A DNA stretch of 64,000 bases from Allodiplogaster sudhausi (GCA_945643635.1 CALZFC010000043.1:1071501-1135500), one strand, 5' to 3'. Positions 1-11,489 are shown, counted from the first letter of the stretch. The notes: generated from the sequence alone by a model not told the origin. Translations and numbers: made by a program.

Positions 1-203
1 ACGTTGTGTTGGTACAGCCATGCAACCTGTCGGAGAGTGTAGCAGTGGCCATCTCCGCCCTCGAGTACTCTTCCGACCTTCTCGATCGACCTCTTCAGCT
101 ACAACCCACTGATCCGTTTATTCGAGATCCTACAAGCCAACTTATCTCTCCAAGTAGCGTTTTCCTCTCTCGTCTTTCATTGCTCACTCATCTCTGTCTA
201 TCT

Positions 204-241
<38 letters not shown>

Positions 242-1049
242 CCTCTCTCCCTCTCCCGATTCAAGTTACAGCATCCCCTTTGACCTTGCGTCTGTTGCTG
301 GAGCGTGTTCTGGATGTTCAGCAACGTCCCCGTCGATCCTTCTTTTATTCGATGTTCCTCTTAGCTGAGAATGAGCAAGAGAAGGAGCGACTGGCTGAGT
401 TGACGTCCCCAGCTGGGGAGGTTAGTCTTCTTTAATTCTTTTCTTCCCTCCATTCTTATCTTTCTCTGTCTGCTGCTCTTCTCCTAATTCTCTCTCTTTC
501 TCCCCCCCCCCCCATTCTTATCTTTCTCTGCCTGCTGCTCTTCTCCTCATTCTCTCTCTCTTTCTCCCCCCCCCATGCTTATCTTTCTCTCTCTGCTGCT
601 CTTCTCCTCATTCCCTCTCTTTCTTCCCTCCAGGATGACTACCTGGACTACATAATTCGCCCACGCCGTACAATAGCCGAGACCCTTCGTGACTTTCGTG
701 AAACATCTCGGATGATTCCTCCTGAGAGGTCAGTGACTCCTCCTTCTCTTTCTCCCTTAGTATTCCTTCTTTCCTCTACAGACTTTTCGATCTCATTCCT
801 CGTATTCGCCCTCGTGCCTTCAGCATTGCTTCTTGTCCGCACACTCAGCGTGGCCAGATTCAAATACTCGTTGCGAAGGTTGGACCACCATCCACAAATC
901 TTACTCTTCTTAATTCTCTTAAAATCATTACATAGTCCAATGTCATTGTTCATTTGCTTTCCGGTTGAATACAAGACTGCTCGAATGGCCGAACCGCGCC
1001 GTGGTCTCTGCAGCACTTTCTTGGCTCGTCTTGCCCCCGGAGAGGAGGT

Positions 1050-1085
<36 letters not shown>

Positions 1086-1197
1086 ATCTATCTATCTCTC
1101 TCTATCTGTCTATCTCTATCTATCTCTCTATATCTCTCTATTTCTCTCTCTCATTCTCTCTCTATCTCTACCTCTCTCTCTATCTATTTATCTCTAT

Positions 1198-1244
<47 letters not shown>

Positions 1245-2307
1245 CTCTCTATCTTCCTCTTCTTTCACTCTTTTCTTCTTCTCTTCCAGGTTCTCATCCG
1301 AACTCGGCCTGGCACATTCAAGTTTCCTTCAGTTGACCGCCCACTTATTGCTGTCGGGCCGGGTACTGGAGTCGCCCCATTTCGCAGCCTTTTTCAGCAT
1401 AGGTCAAGGTTTGCCAGGATTACTCGTCTTTCATTTTTACTTTGTATTCTCTCTCTCTCTCTCCTCCCCCCTCTATGTCAGTTTTTCTCTATGTCTCTCT
1501 GTCCCGCCCCTCCCCCTTCTTAGTTTATCTTAGTATCTCTCTCTCTGTTCCCTCATCTAGGTTGGTTTCTCTCTGTCTCTCTGTTCGCCCTCTCTTAGCT
1601 TATCTCAGTCTCTCTCTGTTCGCCCTCTCTTAGCTTCTCTCAGTCTCTCTCTGTTCGCCCACTCTTAGCTTATCTCAGTCTCTCTCTCTCTGCTCGCCCT
1701 CTCTTAGCTTATCTCAGTCTCTCTCTCTGTTCGCCCTCTCTTAGCTTATCTCAGTCTCTCTCTCGGTTCGCATTCTCTCTGCAGCTCCAGTCCCTCCCCC
1801 GCATCGCCCCTGCTTTTCTTTGGCTGCCGTGGTCGCCTTCTCGATGATTACTGCAGTAGCTGGGCGGCCGGCACGAATGGTCTTTTTGTCCACAAGGCGT
1901 ACAGTCGAGAGGAGAAGATCAGTGACTCGGATGGGGCCACGGTAAGAGGGCTTTATTGGGGGTACTGTAGACGAGGGGCTTTGTTGCGGTACTGTAGAAA
2001 AGGGGCTTCTTGCAGCGACGTCGTTATGTGCAAGATGTAATGAGAGAGAAGGCTGAAGAGATATGGCAGACCATCGGCGACGCGAATGGTTTTCTCTCAC
2101 ACACACTCTCTCTCTCTACTCTTACTCTCTTTTCCCTCTACTGTTTTAGGAGTAGTCTGTGTGGCTGGAAGTTCTGGTGACATGCCAAAGGAAGTGTCAG
2201 CGGCGTTGAATGACATAGCGAAGAGGCGGGGCTGGCTTGAAGAAGGGAAGAGTTTCTCGGAACACCTGGAGGCTACTGGAAGACTACAGTTCGAGACGTG
2301 GGCGTAG
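1..2307 (+). CDS. NDOR1: NADPH-dependent diflavin oxidoreductase 1 (3' part)
   Basis: This is the C-terminal FAD/NADPH half of NDOR1 (yeast Tah18), the flavoprotein that passes electrons from NADPH to the CIAPIN1/anamorsin Fe-S protein in cytosolic Fe-S cluster assembly. Exons read at about <1-153, 272-420, 634-728, 782-878, 964 or 979-1047, 1290-1402, 1785-1941, 2016-2088 and 2150-2307. Visible motifs are the FAD-binding PRAFSIAS, the NADPH-site [11 protein letters not shown], the FFGCR block, AGSSGDMPK, and the family-typical C-terminus ending in ETWA. The N-terminal flavodoxin domain lies outside the window. Introns carry long CT tracts and minisatellites. With a GT-AG junction, intron 4 drops about five residues (a V-E-Y-K block) that the family normally has, so that acceptor is uncertain. 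Confidence 0.93.
430..632 (+). repeat. Minisatellite, about 60 bp unit, in an NDOR1 intron
   Basis: Roughly three copies of a pyrimidine-rich unit containing ATTCTTATCTTTCTCTG and a run of C residues fill the intron between exons 272-420 and 634-728. The copies differ mainly in the length of the poly-C run. Confidence 0.7.
1050..1250 (+). repeat. (CT)n and (CTAT)n microsatellite in an NDOR1 intron
   Basis: Nearly pure CT dinucleotides interrupted by CTAT and ATCTAT blocks fill this intron up to the acceptor at 1289. It is one of dozens of such tracts in the window. Open reading frames across them encode only Ser/Leu or Arg/Glu runs and are not genes. Confidence 0.9.
1560..1780 (+). repeat. 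Minisatellite, about 40 bp unit, with acceptor-like CTTATCTCAG in each copy
   Basis: About five tandem copies of a unit built from GTTCGCCCTCTCTTAGC followed by TTATCTCAG and CT repeats lie in the NDOR1 intron before the exon at 1785. Every unit contains two YAG sites behind a pyrimidine tract, so the intron presents a ladder of decoy 3' splice sites upstream of the real one. Confidence 0.75.
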
Positions 2308-2466
2308 ACCAGACGCATCGAAACTAGCCTTATTTCATACAGTTGAAGTATTTCATACCCGGAAAAGCCCGGGAGTGCTCGACTGTCAATTATAACGTTA
2401 TAGGAATCTCCTTCGTATACTAGGTGTTGTGATATCGCATGCGGGTGTTTTGCTTTATCATGAGCA

Positions 2467-2472
2467 AATAAA
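2467..2472 (+). terminator. Polyadenylation signal AATAAA for NDOR1
   Basis: A canonical AATAAA lies 160 bp after the NDOR1 stop and before the convergent TMEM209 gene, consistent with the 3' end of the NDOR1 transcript. Confidence 0.6.
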
Positions 2473-2651
2473 ATTCAATGGTTTAAAATAGCAAGTCCCA
2501 ACCAATTTGAACAATAGCAATCATTGTGAAGGAACAACAATTGGAGAACAACAGAAGTTCCAATTACGAACAAGGGCAAGCAAACAGAATAACAATTTAC
2601 TCGAGAAATTAATGAGAACAACAAGTGTTTTTGAGGATCGTTGGAAACCCT

Positions 2652-2657
2652 TTTATT
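2652..2657 (-). terminator. Polyadenylation signal AATAAA (minus strand) for TMEM209
   Basis: TTTATT on the plus strand is AATAAA on the minus strand, about 85 bp beyond the TMEM209 stop codon. NDOR1 and TMEM209 are convergent, and their signals are about 180 bp apart. Confidence 0.55.
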
Positions 2658-2739
2658 TCCATTAGTCTTATACATCAAAAAGACAATGCAATATGAAGAA
2701 AAAACAATATGAAGGGAAGGAGATGCGTGATAGTAGGCA

Positions 2740-3253
2740 TTAAGAGGTGCGGTCAAGAACAATTTGAATGTTGATGCCATTTGGGCCAATGGAGCGCCTG
2801 TCGATGAGACCATTGTTGTGGATGAGAGAATGATGGACGAAGAGAACAAGGACACGGAAGAGACCGTGACGACCAGTACATGCCTTCCGAGACACTGAGC
2901 CAGCAGGGGACACGCTCACCAACTCCAGTTGTGGGGGGTTCAGAGATGACTGAAAAAGAGTTAGAGAGAGGAGAGAAAGACAGAGAGAGAATAAGAGAGA
3001 GAGAGACTGACTAGGTGAATGTAGAAACTGCCAGGCGCCTGTTGGGAAAGTGATGGTTTGTCTGGGGTTCGAAGAAGGTAGCGAGCGGTGAAGGGCTGAT
3101 CCACCTGCAAGTGGATCATGTTCCAAATGACTGCTTTGAAATAGGAAAAAGAGAGGAAAGCGGACCGAGTGGGAATAGAGAAGTGGGGTGCACGTGATGC
3201 GACCATCCATGTAGCAAGAGAAGAGAGACAGCAGAAGCTGCAGTACAAGACTC

Positions 3254-3284
<31 letters not shown>

Positions 3285-6178
3285 TTCTCTCTCTCTCTTT
3301 CTCTCTTTCTCAAAGAGGAGAAAGAACTGACTTCTGTGTCAGTTGGAAGATGTTCTCCCCATGGATGAGCCAGAAGACGACAATGCGAGGAAGGAGCAGA
3401 GGAAGTGGATGGAATGACGTCTAGGAAAGGGAGAGGGGAGGAATAAAGAGGATTCAGCAAGAACGCTCTCACTCTTGTCATCCACGGGTTGCGTCCCTCC
3501 ACTCGCATACTCGAAGTGACGAATCATCGGATCAGATGCCAACTGCGCAATCCGCGCCACCAAGTAGGCCTAAGAGAAGGAAAAGGATGGACTCGGAAAA
3601 AGAAGACTGGACGAACCTGATTGGAGTGGGTACCAAGATATGGAATGAGAAAGGGCAAAGTAGTGGAGAAGAGATCCGGGTTTGCAGCCAGAAAGGCATT
3701 TAGCTCCTCCACCGACGACGTCCCCACACGTACGCGCATACCCGACTTCTCAAAACAAGCAGTCTTTCTCGTTCTCTCTGGAAGAGTATTCGTACAGCTT
3801 CGAGTGTGTGGTTGATGGCCTTGATGGCTTCATGGACTGGCTTGACTACGGTATTCGCCAGCCACACTCTCATGTTCTGCTCAGCAATTCTCAACTGGTC
3901 TTCCGAGAGACGCGCAGGCGAAGAATCACTTCTAAATGGAATAGAAATGACTACGAATGAACTGAAGATAGCACCGTGATTCGGATGATGGACGAGAAGG
4001 AGAAGAGGATCTCAGAGGAGAAGAACGAGTGACATGACGGCGGCGAGCGGATGAAGAACCATCCACCACAGCACAAGGAGAAGAACTACTGCTACTGGTT
4101 AACTGGGTCGGTTGATTCTGAAGAAAGGAGAGGGAGAGAGATAGAGAGAAAATGAGAGGGTGAGAGAGCAAGCGAGGGAGAGATAGAGAGAAGACAAGAG
4201 GGTGAGAGGGCAAGTGAGGGTAAGAAAGCAAAAGAAGGAGAGAGATAAAGAGAGAGAAAATGAGAGGGTGAGAGAGCAAGAGAGGGAGAGAGATAGAGAG
4301 AAAAAGATGACAGAGTAAAAGAGCAAGAGAGGGAAATAGAGAGAGAAAAAGAGAGAGCAATAGATGGAGAGAGATAGAGATATGGAGGACGAGAGAGTAC
4401 GAGATACGCAGAATGAGAAAAGACCTTCTTGTTCTGGATTGCCTGGTGAAAATCGGCACGGAATCGGTTAGCCTCGTCTCCGACAGGCCCAGCTGCTGCA
4501 TTTGTGGGTGAGAAGTGGAAGGAGCCTCGCTCGTCTTGGACCAAGTCAACTAAGAGGCAATTTAATAAAGAAAGTACATTCAAGCAGACAGTCCAGTCAG
4601 ATTCGGCAAGCAAAAAACCATCTCTAACAATGTCGCTCTACGACAATGGATATATCTTCAGTATAGCCAGCAAGCAATGGTATCATCCATTGTCTGCAGT
4701 CACTCATGGATCTGTTCACATCTGTCTAAAACATACTTCTAGAAAGTTTCAACCATTTTTGTCGACTTGTTATATAATTAAAAGCACGCAAAAAAATGTT
4801 TTTACTGTAGCTGTTAGCCACCCTCCTATTTTACACGCTCTCTATCCAGCAGAAGGGCCACATATTTGAGGGCGCCTGTTCAAAATAGTCCTAATTTACT
4901 ACTGTAGAATCATTCAGTTCCCTTAACTACATTTCTTACAAGCATCGTCCTTATTTGGCTGCGGCTGGCGAGAAAGTTGAAACGGCTGAGGAGAAGGAGA
5001 AGAGAGCAAGCCACTGAAGAGAAGGATTGAGGAGGAAGCATTCTCCTCCCCATCGGCAGTCTGCGACCTGCACAATTCATTCCACTCTCTAATTAGGAGA
5101 GAAGATAAAGAACGGGAACCTGTTGAGAGCGAGAAGAGCCTCCAGTTGCTTCTCCGTATGCACTCCAATCATTGGCCGAGCCAAGGAGTGTGTCGGGATG
5201 CTTAACAATTCTCACATATCAACCGGATCACAGCTAAGCTAGGAAGGAAGTCCTCACCGACTGCTAAAAGGAGCTCGGCACGAGTGTTCGGGAGAAGGGC
5301 CTCGAAGACTAGCGGCACTCGTGTTGGAAAGAGAGCCTGCCAAGGGAGAAGGCGCGTGAGGGGAGAAGAGGCGGCCGGATGGAGAGGACTGCGCAGAAGC
5401 ACTCAAACACTCATTGTCAGAGAAAAGGAGATAAAGACGACTGGAAGGGCAAACTGACCTGGTTGGTTGCGAGGGAGACGGTGTTCCGAAGTGGTGAGAT
5501 GCCAACCAACTTGGTGGTGAAAAGTGTAGCTTTGAGGATTGAGAAGGTGCTTTTTCTGAATCAGGAAAGGTATTTCGAACCAGTCAACAAAACCGCTTCC
5601 TACGAATACAGGCAGTCCATAGTTTTCCGAATGACTTCAAGTAGTCCTTGCTTCTAAAAGATGCACATGAACCTGGCGAAGCAGCATCGGCGGTCGAGTA
5701 AAGTGACGGAGAAGAAAGACTTTCGATGGAGATTCGGAGAATAGAGAACAGAATAAGGAAGAGAGAGACGAGACAGACAACAAAGAGAAGAGATTCACAG
5801 GCAAAGAGGAGAGGAAGAGGAAGAGACAGCCAGGACGACATCCATGAAGCCAGTCCACCACGCAACCACAGCACCTGAGTGCAATCCTCATTTCGAGCCA
5901 CTCCCCTTACAACCAATGTTAAGAAGGGTTAACCTCAATAGAGACAGGCAACAAGATGGAGAACCAGAAGAAGATATTATAGATGTACTCGTTCCTTCTG
6001 AAAAAATAGACCCCACTACATTTAGCGAGGCGTATTCCTTCATCGAACAGTACTCCGGATTCCGTTACAGTAACCTGATCTCTCGCTGCTGCATTCTCAA
6101 CTGGACTTTGAGCGGAGTGGAATTGGCAGCATCGGCAGAGGACGCCATCTGGGGAGAATTAGGGGCACTGCCAGCCAT
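2740..6178 (-). CDS. TMEM209: TMEM209 nuclear-envelope protein homologue
   Basis: This is a homologue of TMEM209, an integral nuclear-envelope protein reported to associate with nucleoporin Nup205. The start at 6178 opens MAGSAPNSPQ and is followed by a hydrophobic segment (YIYNIFFWFSILLPV). A Ser/Pro-rich middle (about 5,000-5,560) follows, then the conserved C-terminal domain. Diagnostic matches are AEQNMRVWLANTVVKP near 3,860, PFLIPYLGTHSNQ near 3,630, YLLRTPDKP near 3,070, and the C-terminal block starting NPPQLELV and ending GPNGINIQIVLDRTS. At least a dozen exons are joined by short introns, several filled with (CT)n when read in the sense strand. Junctions around 5,650-6,100 (second membrane span) and 3,090-3,200 are uncertain. 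An acceptor TTTAG lies only 7 nt before the ATG. Confidence 0.85.
4690..4900 (+). repeat. Interspersed repeat family R1, copy 1
   Basis: This stretch in a TMEM209 intron matches, in opposite orientation, 46212-46460 in the coiled-coil gene intron. Shared blocks include GTTAGCCACCCTC, AGAAGGGCC and ATATTTGAGGGCG in one half, and a TCTAGAA-containing block in the other. Identity by eye is about 70-75 percent. No coding capacity was seen. Confidence 0.65.
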
Positions 6179-6583
6179 GCAACTCCTAAATAAGGAAGAC
6201 ATCCATAACAACAGAATCATATACAAATTGCACTAAACTGAAAATACGTGCCATTGCGAAGTCACAGACGCCATCTCTACTAACAAGCCGGAGGGAAGAG
6301 AAAATAATTTTATCTTTTCAAACACAAAAAAATATGATATGTTGGAACAGACGTGAAATAATGATAGTGCGTTTGTCAAACCCGAAATGACAATTCTTTG
6401 CTGGCACGGTAGGAATGGACAGCGAGGGTGTGCCTTCATTAAATGTACAATTCACACGTCTCCTAAGCAATGCGGCAAGCTCAGAAAGAATACAATTCAG
6501 GCAATAATCTCAAAGCTGAAAGCCAAAGTAATCAAGGGATTGTTAATAGCAACGGTTAGGTAGAGAAAGCTGAACTAGGTTGG

Positions 6584-7441
6584 CTAAGATAGTCGATAGC
6601 AGTGCTTGCTCGTCTCATCCATGTATTTGTTGTGGTGATGAACACTGACGGAAGAAGTGCGGCACAGGGAAAGACACAGCTGGAACTGGTCGCGGGCCCG
6701 CAGAATCTCCCTCAGCCGGTCACCCGCCGTGCCGTCGATCGTCTCCATCAGAACTTCTTTCTGGAAATAGCCAATAGAAAGAGAAAGAGAGGGAGAGAGA
6801 GAGAAAGAGAAGCACAGCAACGAATAACCTGGTCCGGCCGCATGCAGCAGGACACGCAGTCCTCGTACTGGGCACAGCACGCGCCTCTGGCTGCAGCGCA
6901 CGCTTCGCACGCGTGACGCGACCGCGACGCGTCTCCACAGCAGCCGAGGCTGTCTAGGCCAGCACGCAGACACACAAAACCTTAAAGATGCTAGACTTTT
7001 ACTTTCCTTCCACTTTCTCTCCTGACCTCTATCGTCGGCTACGCGTTCGGCCCCCTGTACTGTATGTCGACATGGTTGGCTAGAGTTCGGCAGAGTGGAA
7101 GGGGTGTCATCCGTCTCTTCTGCGTCTCTCCCTTCTGCTGTCCATTGAATTTGTCTGCTCGCGGCAGACTTGTAGCGAGCAAGCAAAGCTGCTTCTGAGT
7201 CGGTCTTCAAAGCTTGTCTTGTTTTCCTCATTCTCATTTCTGATTCCCAATCTTACAAAAAATCTTTCAAATTAAAGAAAAGTACCGTAATTAAACAAAC
7301 CGAAAAATAATCGAGAAGTTGATGATGGTTGTAGAAGTAGAGAAAGAAGAGCACGACTGAGAGAGTGAAGAGAAGCAGAGATCGAGTGGAGACATGACCA
7401 CGCAGAAAAACACGGCGCACCGAGCGACTCCAGCTGCCCAT
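6584..7441 (-). CDS. SPRING1: SREBP regulating gene protein SPRING1 (C12orf49 family)
   Basis: SPRING1 is a Golgi membrane glycoprotein that supports site-1 protease and SCAP function and therefore SREBP activation. The start at 7441 is followed by a signal anchor (RSLLLFTLSVVLFFLYFY), then a poorly conserved stem. The conserved Cys-rich domain follows, with motifs CRHTVQG, VADDRG, FVCLRAGLDSLGCC and CCAQYEDCVSCC. The family C-terminus carries FQLCLSLCRTSSVSVHHHN and a final SKHCY. Four exons are joined by introns of about 45 bp (first and second) and a longer GA-containing third. The first donor is a weak TTT|GTTTAA, chosen because it alone keeps frame. Cysteine spacing matches the vertebrate family, so the protein looks functional. 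Confidence 0.9.
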
Positions 7442-8350
7442 CCCCCTTCTTCCTCTTCTCTCTCAACGATTTACAGCAATTATCTTTCTTATCAGTCATT
7501 CCAACATTAAAACAACTTGCATTAGCTTATAATGTCACATTTTTGAGAGCTTGTAAAACCTGCCTCCCCATACGAAAGTTTCAACAAGGACGAATTCTCA
7601 TAAACATCAACCATCTCTTCTTTCTTTCTAGAATAAACCCCTTCCTTTTACTCGAAAAATGTTTGGATCGATGCCAAAGACTTACATGCAGACACTCGCG
7701 CTGTCGAACTCATGGAAAAAGAATCGTTGATAGCCTCCATATATGCAACATCTTCAAGTGCAAGGAAATCTGCACAAATAACGAGTAAAGACTTAAAAGG
7801 CCCTCACTTTTCCTTTGAGAACAAGTACTGAGAAGGCGAAAAGACGCAATCAATAGCCGTGGAAAAAGATGCCGTTCATTCTTTATCAAATTCGGCCAAA
7901 TTATGCGCTTCGATTATAAAAAAAATGTGTTAACATTAAGCATGACATCAACATTCTCAAAGATTATCTATGATTCCGGAATGAGAAAAAGGCTTGAAAA
8001 AATCCACAAAGGCAACTTGACGGAGAAGACAGCGGATGCAGAGATTGTATGAATTTACTGGGCGAATAAGGAACCTTCTATTCAATGTCATGTCATTCTG
8101 GCACAAAAAATGTGAATTAGGTTCTATAACATTTCAAAAATAGCAAGAGTAGCACCGCATTTAAATTCTAAAATCTCAATCAATGAGATTGCTAAGACTC
8201 GAAGGAAAGAAGTGTCGATAGCGCCGTAAAAGAAAGATTGTCAAAGATTAATGAATTTATGGGTCACTTCTTTGGCATGAACAAAAAATTCCTTTCCAAT
8301 GATAGTTTTAAGGCTAGCACTTAGCAAGACCTTGCAGTATTGATTATATC
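7442..8350. other. AT-rich intergenic stretch with decayed-looking open frames
   Basis: No gene is recognised between SPRING1 and the next minus-strand gene. On the plus strand, two frames are unusually open. One (about 7634-7928) is broken by a single TGA and contains VWIDAKDLHADTRAVELMEK. A second (about 7940-8230) is broken by two TGA codons and contains SGMRKRLEKIHKGNLTEKT. A pyrimidine tract and TTTCTAG precede the first. This may be a pseudogene remnant or chance. Confidence 0.3.
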
Positions 8351-10878
8351 CTACAACTCTTCCCACGAACCATTTTGAAGTATTTCGAGGAAGGTATTCT
8401 AATACAAATGATAGAGAAAAAAAATAAATGATACTAAAGACAGAAATTGTACATACCCATGGGACGAGAACAGCATTAACTCGTGAAAGAAAAGTCGCGT
8501 TGAAAGCGTTTGCAAATACATTCAAAGTCGTGTCGTTTTCATAGCGGCCCGCGAGAAGATCCGCAACTGCTGTCCAAGAATCCTGAAAACGGAATTAAGA
8601 TATCGCCAGCCGTTACTGAATTTACGGACATCCAGGGATGGCTAAAGCCAACCGCACTGAAGTGAGGATGCAACATCCGGATAAGAAAGAGTGATACTTG
8701 CCGATATCAATGCTCATGTCAGTGGGGAAGAGAGTGGCAGTCTTGGTCTGCTGCCTCTTCATCCTCTTCCTCTCAGTCTGCCTCTGTCCTAATGCCTTCC
8801 TCTCCTCGGCTGAGAGCCTGGCGTATCTCCTGCGGGCGGCCTCTGCCCATCTGCTCTTCTGCGCAGCTTTCTGCTCGTCTGACATTGTCTCTCTTCGTTT
8901 CCTCGCTGCTTCTGCCCATCTCATCTGAGATATGTCCACTAGCTAAATTGAACAACGTCCTCGGAACAATTTCTCAGAATCTAAAATATATGAAAAAAAT
9001 AACAATAATAGAAACCCGAGTATTGTCGTCGGCCCCATGTGGAAACTTTTCAGCCTGCAACACCTGAGAAATCTGTAAACAGGCAATTCGAATATTTAAA
9101 AAAATTTTCCCCAAGAATAGGCTAAGACCTTTTTGCGAAAATTCTGCTTCTGCTGCCGCTGTTGTTGATAAGTCGCGAACTCGCCCAACCTTCTCTCGAA
9201 CCTAAAGGAGTCGTCCCTTAATGAAATAGACGGGTTTAATTGATTCGAATCAATTAGACAATGGCCAAGCAAGAATAGTAAAGAGGGAAAGGATAGGCTT
9301 CTTAGCTTACTCGGGGTCTCCTCGATTTCCGCGATTCACTTCTTCTCCTTTTTGGCAATCAGGAGGTACTTGGGCGTTCTGCAGCTAAAATGGATAACCA
9401 TAAAAAAAGAAAAGCAGCAAAGACATAAGACGAAAAGAAGAACCTCATAAACACTACGACCCCGGTCCTCTTCCTCGATACGTTCTTCACTTGAATTTGT
9501 TCCAGACCGACTTCCCCCACTCCATAAGCTAGCAAGTAAGGATGCAGTGTTCTGCTCTAGTTGCATCGAAAATTCTGAAGTACGAAATTAAAGGGGTACG
9601 CCTAAACCCGAACATTTCTCAAATTTTATTTTAACTGAAGCGTGACCGAGGGGGTTATTTGGCAAGAGGAACACGAATATGACAATAATAATGGCGGTGC
9701 CCGAGTGGATGTGCTTGTTGATGAGATGGAGGAGAGTGGGGGCATCCTCCTTAGCGACGAGCTTGAGGAACGCCCGACTACTCTCCCTTTGTCTATCCCC
9801 CCAAACATCACCGGGTGTGTCTTGAAGAATTCGGCGCATATATCGCGAAAAAAGACAACAAATTTTCCAGAAAAAATACTGACTTTTTAAAATAGCGTTA
9901 TAATTAAAAATTAATTTTATATTCGCCTTCCCCGTGCCAAATAACCCCCTGGGCCAACCTTCAGCAAAAAAATTTTCGAAAAAAGAAAAGTAGGGTTCTG
10001 GGGTAGTGTACCAGAAATGATAGCTTCTTCAATATTCAATTCACAAAGCTGGATCAAATGAACTAACGTCTTTCCCGATCTGGATTGAAATTAGATGACG
10101 AAGCATTATTGCCTCCGCGGTTAAGTGTTCCACCGACCATTGATAATGGAAGCGGGATGTTTCCTTAATGAAATATTAATTTCAAGGGGTATAACTATTA
10201 ATCAATAAAGGAATATCAACATTTCGCAAAAGTAGTGACAAGAACTGGCAAGGAAGGATACCTTCTAAAAGCGGCATAGACATGTTAAGTGGATGTCCTT
10301 GTAGCATATTCATCTGGGAAAAGGAGTTGCTACTGCCACGGCTGTCAGTGTTGAACCTGAATATTAGGAAGAAAAGAAGCTAAAACAACCTGCGCACGGA
10401 ATTCAGAAAACAAAAACCTATGATGGGAGACGCTGCCAAATGGGTATTGGTTGAGATGCTGCTGCAGTTGTTGTTCGATGCTTCCGCCTTTCTCATCAAA
10501 AGGACTGAAGTAAGATGCGAAGTTTGCGGAAGAGGCGGATGGACCGCCGTTGCTTCCCGTGTTATTCGAGGTCATGTAACCTGTGACCAAGTGGAGATGT
10601 TAACAGATGCAGTATTCAAACACAAGACAGAAGCGGAAAACTAAAAAAAAAATGAGAACGAGAGGAAAATTGGAGCGGTACAAGCTGTTCATTGACTTCA
10701 GCCGCATGTTCCGCGAAATGCACATGAAAAGAACTCTAGTTCCTACCGTCGTAAACCATCTCTGGCAATCATTACCCCACAGCAAAAATGATGCACGCCC
10801 TAATTGAGGGAGCATCGAACCGGTCCCAGCGCATTGGCTTGAGAGGTGATTGCCCAAAGTTACCGTAGTGCTACTCAT
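8351..10878 (-). CDS. Uncharacterised protein with STPR-like 23-residue basic repeats
   Basis: The family is not recognised. Exons can be chained in frame from an ATG at 10878. An N/S/G/Q-rich N-terminus contains [13 protein letters not shown] and a QQLQQHLNQ stretch, followed by an acidic and Q-rich middle ([19 protein letters not shown]). Exon 8658-8924 carries two tandem 23-residue basic units, each beginning RWAEAAR; spacing and composition recall the STPR DNA-binding repeat of FMBP-1/ZNF821. A compact C-terminal domain follows ([45 protein letters not shown]) and ends SWEEL at stop 8351-8353. Exons include 8351-8398, 8457-8582, 8658-8924 and about 9437-9555; phases agree at each junction. 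A nuclear DNA-binding role is only an inference from composition. Confidence 0.65.
9643..9960. mobile_element. MITE-like element, TIR starting AGGGGGTTATTTGGCA
   Basis: A ~320 bp element has imperfect ~35 bp terminal inverted repeats. The left end reads AGGGGGTTATTTGGCA and continues to CGAATAT. The right end is the reverse complement of AGGGGGTTATTTGGCA and also contains ATATTCG. It lies in an intron of the STPR-like gene. The same type of terminus (AGGGGGTAATTTGGTGC then GCGAATAT) flanks the centre of the 36.7-38.1 kb palindrome. No transposase was found, so it is non-autonomous. Confidence 0.65.
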
Positions 10879-11489
10879 AATATTTATCAACAATATCTTC
10901 AACGAAAATGATTTTTCACTCGTAACCCAATGGTTGTTAAGCCTTTCCAAGAGGACCGTAACCGTGAGCCATCCGAATGGAGCAATATTAACTAAACTAC
11001 TGACCACGGGATGTTAGAACACGGCGCGCAGGTGTGGTCCCCTTTTCAAAATGCGAAACGTCGGATGGAAGGCGCACTATAAAAATCAACCGCTTTTCAT
11101 GCGTGTTTTTTCTTGCGCGTTTTGACACTTCTAACACATCTCGCCCTGGCAAGTTACCAGTTTGAGCGCGACTTAAATCCAACTCTCTACGTCTCTGCCA
11201 CTTGGTCAGAGTGCAGACAGTGGGAGTAAGCTGTCAACCGGTGCCATCTTTGTATAGCGAGTGCGTCCGGAAAAATGCATGGGCTGAACACCCGTGCTGA
11301 CTTATTAGTGACCGAAATAAGTTCGCTTGATCACCATCTGACACACGATTCACGAAGTGCTACATTAGTACAAGATTACGGTACTTGAATGTGTCAACTT
11401 TAGTTACCTCTGTCGTTTTCTTTTGTTGTTATTTGCATGATGTATCCGCCCGCTTTTCAGAGAGCTGTGATGTTGACATTGATTGTGTG
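10879..11489. promoter_or_regulatory. Divergent intergenic region between STPR-like gene and EXTL3
   Basis: These 600 bp separate the minus-strand STPR-like gene from plus-strand EXTL3, so both promoters should lie here. No TATA box or other motif was identified with confidence. A pyrimidine tract ending TTTTCAG at about 11460 precedes the EXTL3 start and could be a cis or trans splice acceptor. Confidence 0.35.

Noticed and set aside
964..978. A non-canonical intron end (CG) in NDOR1, which would restore a conserved VEYK block
   Set aside because: A GT-AG alternative using AATACAAG keeps the frame, and the rest of the gene is canonical; noted only as uncertainty.
5844..6236. Plus-strand open frame of 130 codons
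   Set aside because: It is antisense to the TMEM209 5' exons, which have a start, acceptors and a membrane segment on the minus strand.
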